DNA of 64,000 bases from Rhodamnia argentea (lineage: Eukaryota > Streptophyta > Magnoliopsida > Myrtales > Myrtaceae), in contig NC_063154.1 of NCBI RefSeq assembly GCF_020921035.1, positions 26,855,948 through 26,919,947 on the forward strand, read 5' to 3'. The notes under the pieces were generated by a model, which had not been told where the DNA came from, made no database searches, and saw nothing but the letters and a program-made list of their open reading frames with translations. The position numbers were made by a program, and so were the translations under genes. Positions 37,215 to 50,700 of this stretch are shown here, piece by piece (the stretch's first letter is position 1; each line of letters starts with the position of its first letter).

Positions 37215-40200
37215 CTATTCATCTGCGCATGAAAGCATGTGAGAAGCTTCGGCGTGCGCTTCTTCCAGTTTCATCATGAGGTCTCTGACAAACACTGTAC
37301 TTGTCCCGTGAGTCACCCGCAGTATGTCAACTGCTTTGGTCAGTGATTTGATAGCATTTCCCGTGTCGCCAAGTAACCTGCCGCGTGTAAAATAGCAAGG
37401 TTGAAACCAAAGGAAAAGCCAGTAATAGAGGGTGGGGGCGAACTCTGAGGCCATTCCATGCATGAAGCATTGGTTAAAATGACAGAGCAAGTCTTTCAAG
37501 CAGACGATGTAACATTGTCCTAACAATCTTCTCTACTCCAGGTGATGCTTTCTTAGTACTGCTCTTTGAAATAACAACACTAAAACAAAAGACAAATTCG
37601 TGACAGAGCACACCAATAGTTCAGCACCAGATCACGCATTGCTTGGTCTCAAATCTATCGTAAGTGCATGTAGCGTGAATTTACGTCAGCAACTTGTCCA
37701 ACAAAGTGAAGGTAATGCATGTACCTCATTGAAAAAATCAATGACTGACGCGAATCTCAACAGCCTAGCATTAAAAGACTAAATGCGGGGGAGGAAAAGG
37801 AAGAAGTAAGGTAAATGGACAATAAAAATCTAGAGAAACATACAGACCATTCAAGTTTTCCGCTGGTATAGTATTGTAACCCAAGCAAAGGATGGTACCC
37901 AGGATATACTCCTGCAGTATAAAGTCAAAGGTAGGAGTTCAGAGGAAAATACCAAAACACCAGAGACATTTTATCAGCATTTTTTTAGATCAAATTAAAA
38001 ATAGAAAGACAATTAAAAAATTCTAGCAAAAATCTTTCACAGACAATTAAGTATTATCAGTCACATAAACACTGGCACAACTACAGAGTGCCACAGCATT
38101 ATATGTATCAAATTCTTATTAAGTTTAGTTACCTTAAGCTCATTGCAGTATGTTTGCTCTAATGAATAATATTGCTATCAGTACAGCAGGAGCATTGCCA
38201 TCCAGGTAGCACAAGTTGAACAAAAACCGCACGTCTTTAACCAAAGTAGTAGTAGTAGTTTCGACCCAAAAGAAAAAAAAAAAAAAAAACCCAAAGTAGT
38301 GGGCATCGCAAGATATGGCTCCCATTAATGTCTCTAATGCTTTTAAGGACTAAAGAGCAAATATACTCATGGGTTCAAGGAGTGCGACTTCATGGAACAA
38401 AAGCTCCGGCCATATGATTGGATGAAATGGGGGCAAAAACTAACAAGCTAATTATTAAACACTGGACCACATGCAATCAAATCATTTTACTTCTAAAGCT
38501 TCCAACCAAATCACAGCTTAATGGTCTCAATTGAAAATACTCTATTGCCCTTATTCAAAAGATCTATCAAAAAGCTAGTATGAAAAGTAAGCCACATGGT
38601 ATATCTTGTTGGTTTTGGCCGTTCCTCGAGATTTTATGAAGAAAACCTAATAGCAACCTAATTTCAAATAATCTGATTGAACTTTCTTAAATAGAAAGAC
38701 AAACCGCTTAAATTGAGTTTCTTCGATTAAGGGGAAAGTGCAAGATAGGTGGAAGTCACGCTTACAAACAAAAACTCATCCCAACAGAAAAGAACATTGT
38801 TCAGCGGAACTTGTTATGGCGAGGCTCATTTGCTACTATAGCACTCCACTCAATAATCTCAAAGATGAATGGTTTCGTTATTTCACATCCACTTATTTCT
38901 ACCTCATAAGTGAGCATCAATAGGGAAAACATGCAAACTTGATAAATATCTGTGCCATGTACGTATAATTTGTGAACCCTGCATTGCTAAAAAAAATCCC
39001 AATTAAAAAAAAAAAAAAAACAGCATACTTTCATAAACAGGAATTGTTAGCTTGCAGTACACCAGAGCTTCCTTCCAATCTTGCAGATCCATCAACATCT
39101 GCAGTTCACAGAAGCTTTAAATGTCAAGCAACAACACAATAATCATTCCTCATGGAAGGATCAGATAACACCAAGCTATATATCACAGAAGCGAGCGCTC
39201 CACAGAGAAAACATAAGAATATGGAGAAAATCAACAGTCTATCTGATGCATTATTCGTTGGCAGACCAATCTTGAGAAAAATGGAAACTGGAATCATTCA
39301 AAACATGCTGCAGAAAAGACATTTCCCACTTCACAGAAATTTGAATACCTCAAAATTTGACAAATCATATGTTTCTTAGTTTGGTGAAACTGGTTCTCCA
39401 CCACACACTTCTAAATATTGGCAGATCTCCCTAGTTTTAGGCTCAAGAGAATTCATTTCTGGTAGCCGGAAACACTAAAACAAACTACCTTTGGATATGT
39501 TCAAGACAACAGAGTTGCGATGCTTATAAAATTCTCTCAATGAGGGATAGAAGCTATAATAAGACTAAGGAGAAAAAAAACTACCTTCAATATCTTTTCT
39601 CGGGTTCGCAACAAGATGATTGAAAAAGGATGATATAGTTTCCCTTGGAGATTCTCAATCATCTTATAGACGGAAACAGCTTCTTCATGTATTTTAAGAA
39701 GTCAAGTTTAAACCTTTCTCAAGTATGCAGCCAAATGGATGACTTGTTCTGAAATGGGAAAAGTGAGAAAAAGGAAGTAGTCCTAAGTGAAATTTTACAC
39801 CATGAAATGCAGTGAGAGAGATTCAGGAAATACAGACATTACACAAACATGCTGCCAAATTAGTTGCAGCAATGGCTGTGAAGAAAGGATACGGCTAGAG
39901 GACGTAGACAATGATGTCCTCTCTGCCATCAATTTAATTTCACTAACAATGCCTCTTATCTCTTCTTTGTTCCTTACAAGTCCACACTGTTGGCACACAA
40001 AACCTTGTTTCTCTGCATATGCAAGGAAAACCTTGTAAAAAACTTCAGCTATTCAATGAAAGTGCTGAAGCTTGATCCACATACCAGAGTCACGGAGCAG
40101 AAAACCAGAGCATCTGTCATCTTCGCATCTGTAGCCTTCCAAGATTGCACTTTCTTTGATATCATCAGGTTGCCCCTTAATAATGAATTTACCTTTGTTA

Positions 40201-43200
40201 ACCCAACTTCAGATTCTCAAATGTCAAGAGAAAGGATGCAACACAAGCAATCATAATCAAACTCTTTATGTAGAAAGTTACCAATTTGGCACAGCGAGGG
40301 CATGCGCAAGCAAAGTGGTATTGTTCTCTAAGAGACTTCAGTCTAGTCGTTGTGCTTCCAGCAGTTTCTATGTAGCTTATCAATACCTTGCAGGAAAATT
40401 ATTTCTGGTCAGCACAACAGAATGAAGCATGAGCACGACCCTGCTTGATGCACCAAAGTATTTCATACAGCGGTATAATCATCAAAGCATTCTTCTACAC
40501 CATGAGATGTAGGAGTGATGGGAAACGATAAATATCTCAAAAACAAACAGCCTCAAAATTCTGATTTGTTATAATCCCACAACAACCAGGTTGTGCACAG
40601 GCAATTTGACCAGATCTATGTGAATTAGTGCGCCACATAATCTGCGATAAGCAATTAAATAATCATACCAATACACTGACTGGAGCATTGTGGCTGGTTT
40701 TGTGTTTAGGTTTAGGTTCAGTGTCTTAAAGTTACCATCGCTAAAAGTTCAGTGGTTGAAAGTTTCAGCACTCATTTTTAAGCTTCATACAGCAACCCTT
40801 TAGTTAGGCAATGACAATGAAAAGATATTGCAGTTAATTAGCGTCAAATGGCTGGAAGGATAACTTCTTACATATTATATTATTCATAATCTTTATCCAA
40901 CCATTGGAGAAGCATTATCCAGTAACAAGAATCTGCTGATCAAACTTGATAGTGAAATTCACATTGAAAATCTTTTAATTGTTTTATCCAATCTTAATTC
41001 TTCTTGAAGCTAATGATGGGGTCTAGCATTTGTTTCTGTTCCATTACATATTCCATATAATTCTGCTGGATTGTACTGTCAAATCTTAGACTCACTAAAT
41101 GTCCAAAGCATAAAATTTTCTATTGTAGAAAGGCCAAGTCGAGATTCCACATTGACGTGCATTTGCATCTACAAAACCATGAACCTTGTTTCACGACTGA
41201 TCAGAAGCAGTGATTTTTCCTGAATCAGATTTATTCCTAAATTAAGATAAGATATAGCCAAGCACCAAGAATTCAAGATTAATCTATAAAAGATCACAGA
41301 ATTCTGCAGCCTGACAGCTACAATTTCATAGAGCATAATATGATTAAACATTGAATAATCGGGAGTTGGATGGACTGGAAAACACATTAGCAATGGTAAT
41401 CACCATGTTGGAATACTGGAAATGAGTTTATCCATGATTATTCCTGGATGTCACGTTAAAGTTCTGCTGAAAAACCACCGGTTACCCTATCATTAAGTAG
41501 GAATTTCAGCAGTGAACTGAAAAACGATAAGTTGCCTCCATTTCAAGAGGGAAGCAGGAGAATCAAGAAAAAAGCACAGACTACCTCAGAACCTTGCACT
41601 ATTTGTTGTACAGCACGAACCACAGCTGTCCTTCCCTCAAATAGCAATACTGCATTTGGCAAGCAGCTATACGAGCAAGTCAGAAGCAAAATATTGTAAT
41701 GGCAAGCATAGATGGTGTCAGACCAATAGGGCAGCTACCTGTGATTGATTAGAGAGATGACAGGATAGAGTCCAGTTCCTAGTGGTCTGAGCTCACTGTC
41801 ACAGATTGTATGTGCATTACATGAAAGCTGCATATTAGCTGGGTTTTTTAGCACATCAATTGGCAAACCAACTTCAAAATAAGATATTTCCATATGTCAG
41901 TGATTACAATTGCTTTGATGCACGTTGCACCTGTAGGCAGCACATAAACTATCTTCATCACGTAAAAGTTCTTGTCCGCTTCCAAATGATTATGACATAT
42001 TGTCAAATGTACCAACAGGACATACTACGTTAGACATCAAGACACAAGAATCCTTATGTTTCCAAAACCCACGGTTTGCCCAGCGCTTTAAGGGACAAAA
42101 ATACAAGATACAGAAGATTCTCTAGAAAGCAGCACTCCATTCAAATCTGAAGTACACTAGGGACTAGGGAGAGGGATAACTACTGTTTGAGAGAAATTAT
42201 ATTTGCACTCATAACAAACATGTATGCCTATTTAGCAAAGACAGCAGGCATGAAGTTTTTCAGAATGGACCTTGGAAAAGTTCTCTGCAACTTCTTTGAT
42301 GTTGATCTCGGGCCACTGCAGTATTATATTAATGAGGTTAGCCATTTGTGCATAGAGCACCAGCTGCTTCTCATCAATTTCCGACATGTCTTATCGGAGA
42401 GATTCAGTGAAAACAGTAATCTGGATAATCAAAACAGCATAAACAGTACAAACTATAACCAATGACTACACCAAAAGAAGCCGAAAAAGGATACGGGCCA
42501 CCAAGGCATCCACCAGACTATAATTGTCCATTGCAGTAGTCGAAATGATCTGCACAGGAGCAAACAAATCTTTGATTAATGATGCGATCCCCTGGATGGA
42601 TGCCAGAAGTTTTTTTTGCATTCGAACCGAATAAATTTGCAAGCATACAAATCTTTGATTAATGATGCGATCCCCTGGATGGATGCCAGAAGTTTGTTTT
42701 GCATTCGGACCAAATAAATTTGCAAGCATTCTCTCTCCATAGAAGAACATCATAAGAACTGGAAACTCGAACAGTTATTCAAGATAATACAGTTGATTTT
42801 GTTACGCTAGGCACAATATTGCAAAGACACCAATCTTACCAGATCCAAAAAGTGGGAATCCATAGTTTCTGTTGCTGTAAAGTGAGATAAACATCCATTG
42901 GAAATAAAGATTCGTATGATAACTCACCTCTTTCCCAGTAAATATATGACTGTCATTAATGGCAGAAACATTGACAGCAAACTATAGATGCTTGTCAAAT
43001 TATTGGAAAATTTGAAAATAACAGACAAACATGTGCATCTATGCTGACAATGTCAGCATAAAAGGAAATTAGAATTTTTCGAGCTCTAGTTATCTAAAGA
43101 TATATGTTCAACTTGGGAAACCTCAAAATATGTATACATTCTCACTAACCAGGAATAAATAATCTGCTGAGTAACAAATTAATAAAGTACACTGAAGTGC

Positions 43201-44359
43201 AAAGGGTGATTGTATTGCTGACATCCTCCTGATAATATGGTTCAATCTCTCAATCAAAATCCATGAGATCTGATTTGTTCTTTGTCAAGATGCGACTTCT
43301 CTAATTTTTCCAGTGAAGGTTTATAGAAAAGAAACTTGACCAGACTACTGCCTTAGAGGTGCATAAACTAGCCAAGCAGTAGTACAGCTGAATACAAACT
43401 CTCACTTTATTCTCAGGAACAACCCAAAAAACTTCTTCCAGAAGCAATCTTCAAACGAAGGTCGAGATTGAGAATTCAACTTGCCAGCAAAACAGAAGTA
43501 TAGCAAGTCAATTGCCAAGTCAAAAGCAAGAGAAAATCAACAAATTCTAAGGATGCAAAATGAAGTCTAATGAAATTTGAAACTACCGGGGAAGAACACG
43601 GGGAAAAAAACACCTTGTCATCTTGTAGCTTTCTTCGTATGTAGAGCTTAATCATCAGACGTATGGAAGGGGCAACAGATTTCCTCTTTTCTTTATCGAG
43701 CCTCGCTAGAGCCATGCATTCAAGCCGATGCACCTTCCACTCTGATTTCTACACACATCAATGAACAGTAACTCGATACAATCACCCACTACACTAAACT
43801 CAAAATCAGGACTCGCAAAGCAATCACTATCCACTTCACAGAAACTTCTCTCCGTGATTCTTTTTAGCTTCAAAGATCAAACCATCCCTCGCAAACGAAG
43901 TACTGAACACATGAATTTCACTATACTATCAGGTGATTGCCCCCAAAAAATTGTATTTGAGCATAGAGCTAAAGAGATATAATGTCAAGACAAAGCAACT
44001 TCACTGAAATTGCCAGCTCTGTACCTGACAAGAACTCCCACAATACCAAACTGCCTGACAAGCCGAACACTTTCTGAGGTGAGTCGAGGCGAAACAGTGA
44101 TCACACCTGGGCTCGGCAGAGTTCGGCACGAAAACATACGGCTCTTGGCTGATAATCACTTCCCCTGCATTGACCCGACATTAACGTCTCAGACAACGCA
44201 AAAAAATTAGTCCAACGGTACCAACGTTTGCTTGGTCAGAGAGAAAGGGAGGAAGGGACCTGGGTGGAAGTCTCTGGCGGCGAAGAGACAACGGCCTTTC
44301 TCCTGAAGAGAAGCGACTGTCAGGCATCGCTCGTGAAGGGCAGTCTTCAAATCCTCCAT
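37215..44359 (-). CDS. ASHR1: SET and MYND domain methyltransferase, ASHR1-like
   Basis: SMYD-type putative lysine methyltransferase. Fourteen exons: 44359-44260, 44164-44025, 43748-43614, 42549-42495, 42389-42271, 41827-41739, 41666-41585, 40386-40282, 40175-40085, 40012-39893, 39682-39585, 39098-39029, 37911-37848 and 37377-37215, giving 476 residues, close to the 480 of Arabidopsis ASHR1. A split SET domain surrounds a complete MYND finger (Cys54, 57, 66, 69, 75, 79, His87, Cys91). The cofactor motif INHSCLPN is at 210-217 and Tyr245 lies in LISYIE. The post-SET CACPRC is at 267-272. A helical C-terminal region follows (WKEALVYCKLTIPVYE, GNAIKSLTKAVDILRVTHGT). Introns 4 and 10 start with GTATCCTTT, the U12-type donor. 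The exon 10/11 junction (acceptor at 39683) is the least certain. The gene is divergent to the glycosyltransferase gene. Confidence 0.93.
42564..42729. repeat. 83-bp tandem duplication in an intron
   Basis: Two copies of 83 bases, starting at 42564 and 42647, differ at only a few positions (for example TTTTTTTGCATTCGAACCG against TTGTTTTGCATTCGGACCA). They lie in intron 3 of the ASHR1-like gene, and the first copy begins about 14 bases from the acceptor of exon 4. Confidence 0.9.
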
Positions 44360-44762
44360 GGACCCAAGCTCCGGGATGGTCGGCGGAATTTGGCGGCAAA
44401 TTAGTCAAACCCAAAACAATTGTTGGAAGCAACGTCACCTCTGGAGCTCAAGCATCAGTCATTCCGTGGAAAAGTGCGTCAGATAGAGGGAGAGATTTCA
44501 TGGGTTGCCTCGAAACTTCGACTAGTCTAGAAGGGAACCGTCGGAGAAGTCGAGTCGGGAGGTTCTGGTTCGAATCAACCAGTTCTCGACTGATCTCACC
44601 AGGCTTGGCCAATGGGCCGATGGGCCATGAAATGTTTAACTGCTCCAATGAAGCTTCAGTCCTTTCCACGCTCGACACCGAAATCTCAGACCAGTAAGCA
44701 AAAAGCATAGGCCGACGACGTCTTTCATCTTCCACTGGTCGAACCTTGTCTTGTACTACGCC
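44360..44762. promoter_or_regulatory. Shared divergent promoter of 403 bases
   Basis: The ASHR1-like gene (minus) and the glycosyltransferase gene (plus) start 403 bases apart. The gap holds two TGGGCC site II motifs, at 44613 and 44621 (AATGGGCCGATGGGCCATG). These are common in plant promoters of housekeeping and divergent genes. No clear TATA box is seen on either side. Confidence 0.6.
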
Positions 44763-47700
44763 ATGTCGAATCCAAGCGAATCCGAGAAGAAGAACAAGAA
44801 GAGGGCAAACCCCATCGCTCTGTTCATGGCCTTTGGCACGAAAGGCGACGTCTTTCCCATCGCCGTAATTGCCTCGCCTCCCTGTCGCAGCTCCATTGAT
44901 CTTTGTTTGTTGTTGTGATCTTGGCTTAGTATTGAATCGTTCTTGATTTCCTATTTTTGCTCATTGCAATCTCCAGGCGATCGCTGCTGCATTTGGTGGT
45001 GAAAGGAAGGACTACAGAGTGTTTTTCGTCACTCATTTGGCACACCGGGTACTTTTCATCGACATTTAATCTGTTTATCCTTATCAGTAGTCACTCTTTT
45101 TTTTTCTGGAACTTTGGATATGTTATGAGTGACTAATCGTCTAATATTCGGAGACTAGTTGAGATCGACTGGTTTTCTTTGTTTGGTAAGTGTTTTATGC
45201 TTATTATGCTTATCAATTGGTTCTGAGCATGAATGTCTTGACAGTTCCAAGTTTCTTGCTGTTTCTTGCAGAGTTTGAGTGCCCATTTGACCAAAAAGTG
45301 TGTGACGTATGTGCCAATTTCATCACCGCCTGTACTTCCTATCCAGGAAGATAGTAGCCCTGCAGGTTTCGGGTCACTTCGCTCCATTTGGTTCCTAAAA
45401 GGGACACTGTTTTTTAGATTCAAGAAAAAGAAACATGGTTTATGTAATGCAGAGAGAAGATTCTGTCCTTGATCACTTATCTGAAATTCTACTATTCATT
45501 TATTTAGGATCATTGCAACCGCCGTTTTCTCTACAGAAGAGGAACATTACCAACGTGCACAGACAAGAATGCTTATCCGCAGTTGAGAGCATCTTTGGAC
45601 TCGAAGAAGTCATTGCTGGTGACTTTATTTTGATTAACTTCTTTGCTCTGGTACTTGTGTTTTACATATGGAAGATGCATTTGCCTTTACCAAAAGCTGT
45701 GCTGTTGCTGTTAATATGAACATGCTTTCATAAGTTTCAAAAGCAGCACTATACTGTAAAAATATGCTACTCTATATCGAGTTGTGAAGATAACTTCTGT
45801 TTATTGCAGCATACCATGATCCAATTGGAAAAGCAAAAAAATAAAATAAAAGGAAGAAGGCCTTTCTTTTTCCCTGCTTTGAGCTTTTCAGTTAATAAAA
45901 AGCAATTATTGTAGTTAACTGGTGTAGCATTATAGTCATCTATCATTGGTAAGTTACAACCTGAAAAGAATGTAGACAATTGGAAGTGCTTATGTACCTG
46001 AAACAGAAAGAATTGCTTTCCTGACAATATAGGAGGGATGGAACCTTGCAGAGCTTTTTCAGGTCCGCTGCGTGGTTGCTGCTCCATATGTCGTTCCTTA
46101 TAGGTAATGATGAAAAATACAGTGATTATCCTCTATTTCAAACTTTTATTCTCACTTTTATAGCTCTTTTTTGGTTGTCTTTGCTGATGTTGCCATTTCC
46201 CTATGATCCGTTTGAGCCAACCTTGTGCTTAATCCTTTCCCACCTTGATAGAATATCCAATCTCAACGCAGCTATTTAAGCTATAAGAGGTCATGTAAAT
46301 GTGTCATTCGACTTTTTATTATGCAGTTAGTGTGTCGAACCTTTTTTTTATCCTTGAGATATTGCCTTTCCATTTCGACTAAAGGAAAATTTCTTATGCA
46401 TCTTGGTCATCATTGTCAATGGTTCATACATTTATAGCTGTATCTTTCTTTCTTCATGTTGTCTCACTTCACAGCACATATTATATCCACTATAAACTTA
46501 AAAGGCATCAATTTAGCAGGTAATGTCATGCTGTACTTTTGCGTCAAACAAATTGCTATGGTATTTCTGGATGTCTGCTCAGTATTTGATATTGTAAATG
46601 CATGTTCAACTTTACTTACTCTTCCCTGCATTGTGCTGTCCTTGATGAAAGGTGATCAAACATCTGAATTTGACCATAGAGGCAGCTAAGGTCCAACTCA
46701 AAGTTATGAATCTACTCTTGAATGTTGCTGGTACCTGATCTTATGGCTTAATTGTCAATTCACTCTCAATCTCAGAAGAACTGAAAAAAGTAGGATTATT
46801 TTCTTTGTGAGATGAGTGTATTACTTGGATTTTCCACCATAAATCTAATGGGTCTCAGCATACTGGGATTGTTGGAGATTTTATATGAGGACAGGGACCT
46901 CTAATAGCATTTTTGCATTGTTCTATACAGTTAAGGGATATAAAATGTTGTTGCTTCTGTGTTTTTCACTTTTCTTCTCGCATCCCTTTGAGGAAGTATT
47001 TTGAAGTAGTTTTAATTCCATATTCTACTGGTATCGATTCCGGGATGATCGTGAAATATTCATTTATCAATTTGTCATGTGTTTTATAGTGCTCCTTCAT
47101 CATTTGAGCGTCACTTCAGGAAGAAATTTCCATTGCTGTATGAATATCTCCAAGAAGCTCCCAGTGGCAAGGTATCGTTATCATGCTAACTTATAAATTG
47201 ATATTGCAAAATCTTCTAAAGTTTTTCTTTTCGTAAAACCTTGATACTGGTTGTTACTGAGGTGACCAAAGGTTTTACGATATTTACCTACTTCTATATT
47301 GATTTCTCGCCCCTCAAATTCTTAGGTCTGCTGGAAAGATGTGACCCATTGGATGTGGCCACTTTTTGAGGAAAGTTGGGGCTATTGGAGAAGTGATGTC
47401 TTACATTTAAGTTCCATTCCTTTTACTGTCAGTGCTCTCGAGACTCGTAAACTCTTCCAAGCTTTTGTTATTGGCTTATACATCTTTTATAGGTGGACAA
47501 TGAAGCCTTTTGGCTGGGATGCTGTGTGAACCTCTTGGCAATATGATTTCTGTTCATCAGTGCAGGATCCAGTGACAAGTCTTCCAATGTGGCACGAGAG
47601 AGATCCATCTCCTCCACTCTTGTAAGCTTTCAGGCTTTTTTCATTTGAAAGTTATATTACAGGGACTTTAGTAATAAAACAGAAATGAATGTCTCGATCT

Positions 47701-50700
47701 GAATGGAATCTTTCTCTTTTGGCTATTTTTTCATTTTCTTTTTGTTGTGGGGGGGGGGGGTGGGGGGTGGTGGTGGTGGTGGTGTTATTGCTTTTATACT
47801 TTATAGTCATATACTTATCACAAGTTTTATGCTATCAAGATTATGCGTCCGGGAATTCTAAAGATCTACCGGTTTGAAATTGAGTCGTCTCTGCCAATTG
47901 AGAGATTTTGAGAGTGAAACAACCTTTGTGCTGAATAATTATATTCGACAAGTGTGAAAAATCATCAGCATGGCCTCTGCACACATGGGCACGCACACTC
48001 TTACGCATCCACGACAAAATATGTACCCAAATGACAACAGAGGGAGGTAGGGAGTTAGGCATCTACACTGTGAGTGACCTGTTGGGGTATAAAGAACCAG
48101 TAGTATGGAAATTCCTTTTGTTGTGTAATTCCATAATCTTCTGTGTTTTTTTTTTTGTTTCTAATGATAATAGTGTAAGTATACTTGATAATTGAGTCCC
48201 TATCCTATTGATGGTACTTGGAAAGTTGAATACAGGTCTTCTTTCAATCAACAACTTCCCGTAAAACAATTTTTGTTGCTGTAGAAAAGGAATTATGGGA
48301 CTGATTACATGTTCTGTCATCTCGATTTGCAGAACCATATGATCTTTGATGAATTATTTGCCGATGAATTTCCTGTAACATGCAGGAGCTTCTCATTTAA
48401 TTAGCCGTAAACAAGTTGTCCATTGTTTAATTTATTATGAAATGGAGCTTAACTATACTATTGTCGATTTTTCTACTTCACAGCTGCTGGCCAATTCTTC
48501 AAGTGCCTCTTTGATGCTATACTGTTTCTCTAATTGTACAATGTTTAAAACCCGTTTGTTATACTGTTTGACAGGTATGGGTTTAGCGAGGATATTGTTG
48601 AACACCCTGGTATAACACATTCTGGGAGTCGCCTCCTTACATGCTTCTAATTCACACAAAATAGATTAACTTCTATTCTTGGGCTGCCGTTTGCTTGAAG
48701 GAATGCTTAAAGCACGCATGAGTAAGGGGATGCCTAACAGATGTAGGGCCGTATCATCCAATATTTGCTTGCCAAGAGACCTTCATTCACATTCTCTACT
48801 TAGAACTAGTTCTCAAGCATTGGCTTTCTAATTATCAAGTGAATCTTTGGTTTTCATTGACTGAGGCTAACAGAAAAATGTGGTTCTTGGTTAAAAAATG
48901 ATGAATCAACAATTCCATGCTCGGAAAGCTTTTATGTGACCCTTCTTTCTGTGGTTAGTCTGCATGAAAGTTATCCTTTGTTATTTAACTTTCACCTCGT
49001 GGTTTGATTTTCTCATCATTACAAGTATCAACAGATTATTGGCCGTCAAATGTTCGTGTTTGTGGATTCTGGTTTATCCCAATCGAGTGGCAGTTTTCCT
49101 GTCAACAGTGCCTTGAAGGTGCAGCACCTGATTTAGAAGTGCATTCAAAGACAGAATATCCAACATGTTCTGTTCATGTTCAATTGCATTCTTTCCTGAA
49201 GACCGATAATTCAATGCCACTTGTTTTTGTCGGCCTGAGTTCAATTGGCAGGCAAGTCTTTTCAGCTTACTTTTGCCTCTTTCTTTGTGTACAACAGACA
49301 GGCAAAAAATGAGCTAGCAAAAGAAAAACAGTTATGGTAACTGAATATGTAAAGTGTGTGATGGTTATCAGAAAATTTCTTAGCCAAGAAACTCTGAACT
49401 CTTGATGTTAATACCAGCATTTGGTATGGTCTCCCTTGCAAATCATTGATTTTGTATGGTATGCAAACCACTTTCACTATATATGTCATCTTTTCCAATA
49501 ATTTGGTGTTGGTGCCAACCAACTGTTTTTACGCACTCTGTTTTTCTGTCAGTGTCAGTCTAAGTCTCTAAATCTCTCTCCACCATGTGCGATTGTCTGC
49601 AGTATGGGCTTGATGCGGAACCCTCAAGCTTTTCTTGCTGTCCTGCAAATTGTTACCAGAATTACAAATTACAGGTTCATTCTATTTACTGCTGGTCATG
49701 AACCCTTACAAGCAGCAGTTCTTGCTGCTGCTGCAGAGGAATCATCAAGTTTTAGTCAAAGACAGTTTATTGAAGATGGGATAATCCTATTCAGTGGACA
49801 ACTCTTCTGCTTTAGTGGGTCAGTTAATTTTTTTTTACTTTACTTGAGCATCAGTGAGTGAGAATTTAGAAGAACAAAGAAGGAAAGAATGACATAAAAA
49901 GTTGATAAGGCGATGTGTCTGATTAGAAAACTTCGGAGCCTGGCAATTGAAACCAAGCAATGGGAAAAGAGTAAAATTACGAGTTTATCATTATTATCCA
50001 GCTTTTTTTTTGTAATTTGAAGTTTTGAAGTTCAAACATGAATCTGCTCAGTATCAATTGAATTCACCTTCAGCTTTGCCTAGGTTGCCTGTCAAACTGG
50101 TATTCTGTCCTATGCAGAATTGCTGGAGACCATCTTAGTTTAGCTTTTCCTTTTGATGAGTAAAAATTTATTAATTGGCAGCTGGCCACATACTGGGGTG
50201 CCCTTTGTATAAACAGAGGGAAGGGGGAATCTAGGACATTGTTGTAGAGCCAAATTTCTTACATTCAGAGATCCACCTAAGGGGAGAACTATGATTTTGG
50301 GACACTTAACTCTTCTGTCTGTCATGCCTTTGATGCAACGGTCTTCCAGGGAAGGTCATTTCTACTCTGTATGTGTAGCAAGGAGGGATAATCCACCTTT
50401 TAAGAGCAAAGGAACTTATATCTGCTATATAAGTTAGAACTATGAATAGATACCGGAATCTTTATCTTCCATTTCTTTTTGGCAATGAAGCCTGAAGCTC
50501 TAAAAGAAAAATGAGAAGATAAAAAGTAATTGATTGGTTTCCTTCGTTTATTATATTTATTCTTCCGCATCTTATTCTTTGATGCATATTTGTGATAAGG
50601 GATAAAACCAGCTACATTAACTGGTCTATAATTACCATCTTTCGGTGCATGTGTATAGATTTCCAATCTGAATTTATTGGGCTTCTTGTTGTGTATCTTA

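Noticed and set aside
39795-39892. Read-through of ASHR1-like exon 10 to a stop near 39795
   Set aside because: The family continues with a C-terminal helical region that is found in exons 11-14, and a strong U12 donor lies at 39892. The read-through could only be an intron-retained form.
44181-44438. 85-codon minus frame over the start of the ASHR1-like gene
   Set aside because: It is another frame of exon 1 and intron 1. The real frame starts at 44359 and gives the SET/MYND sequence.
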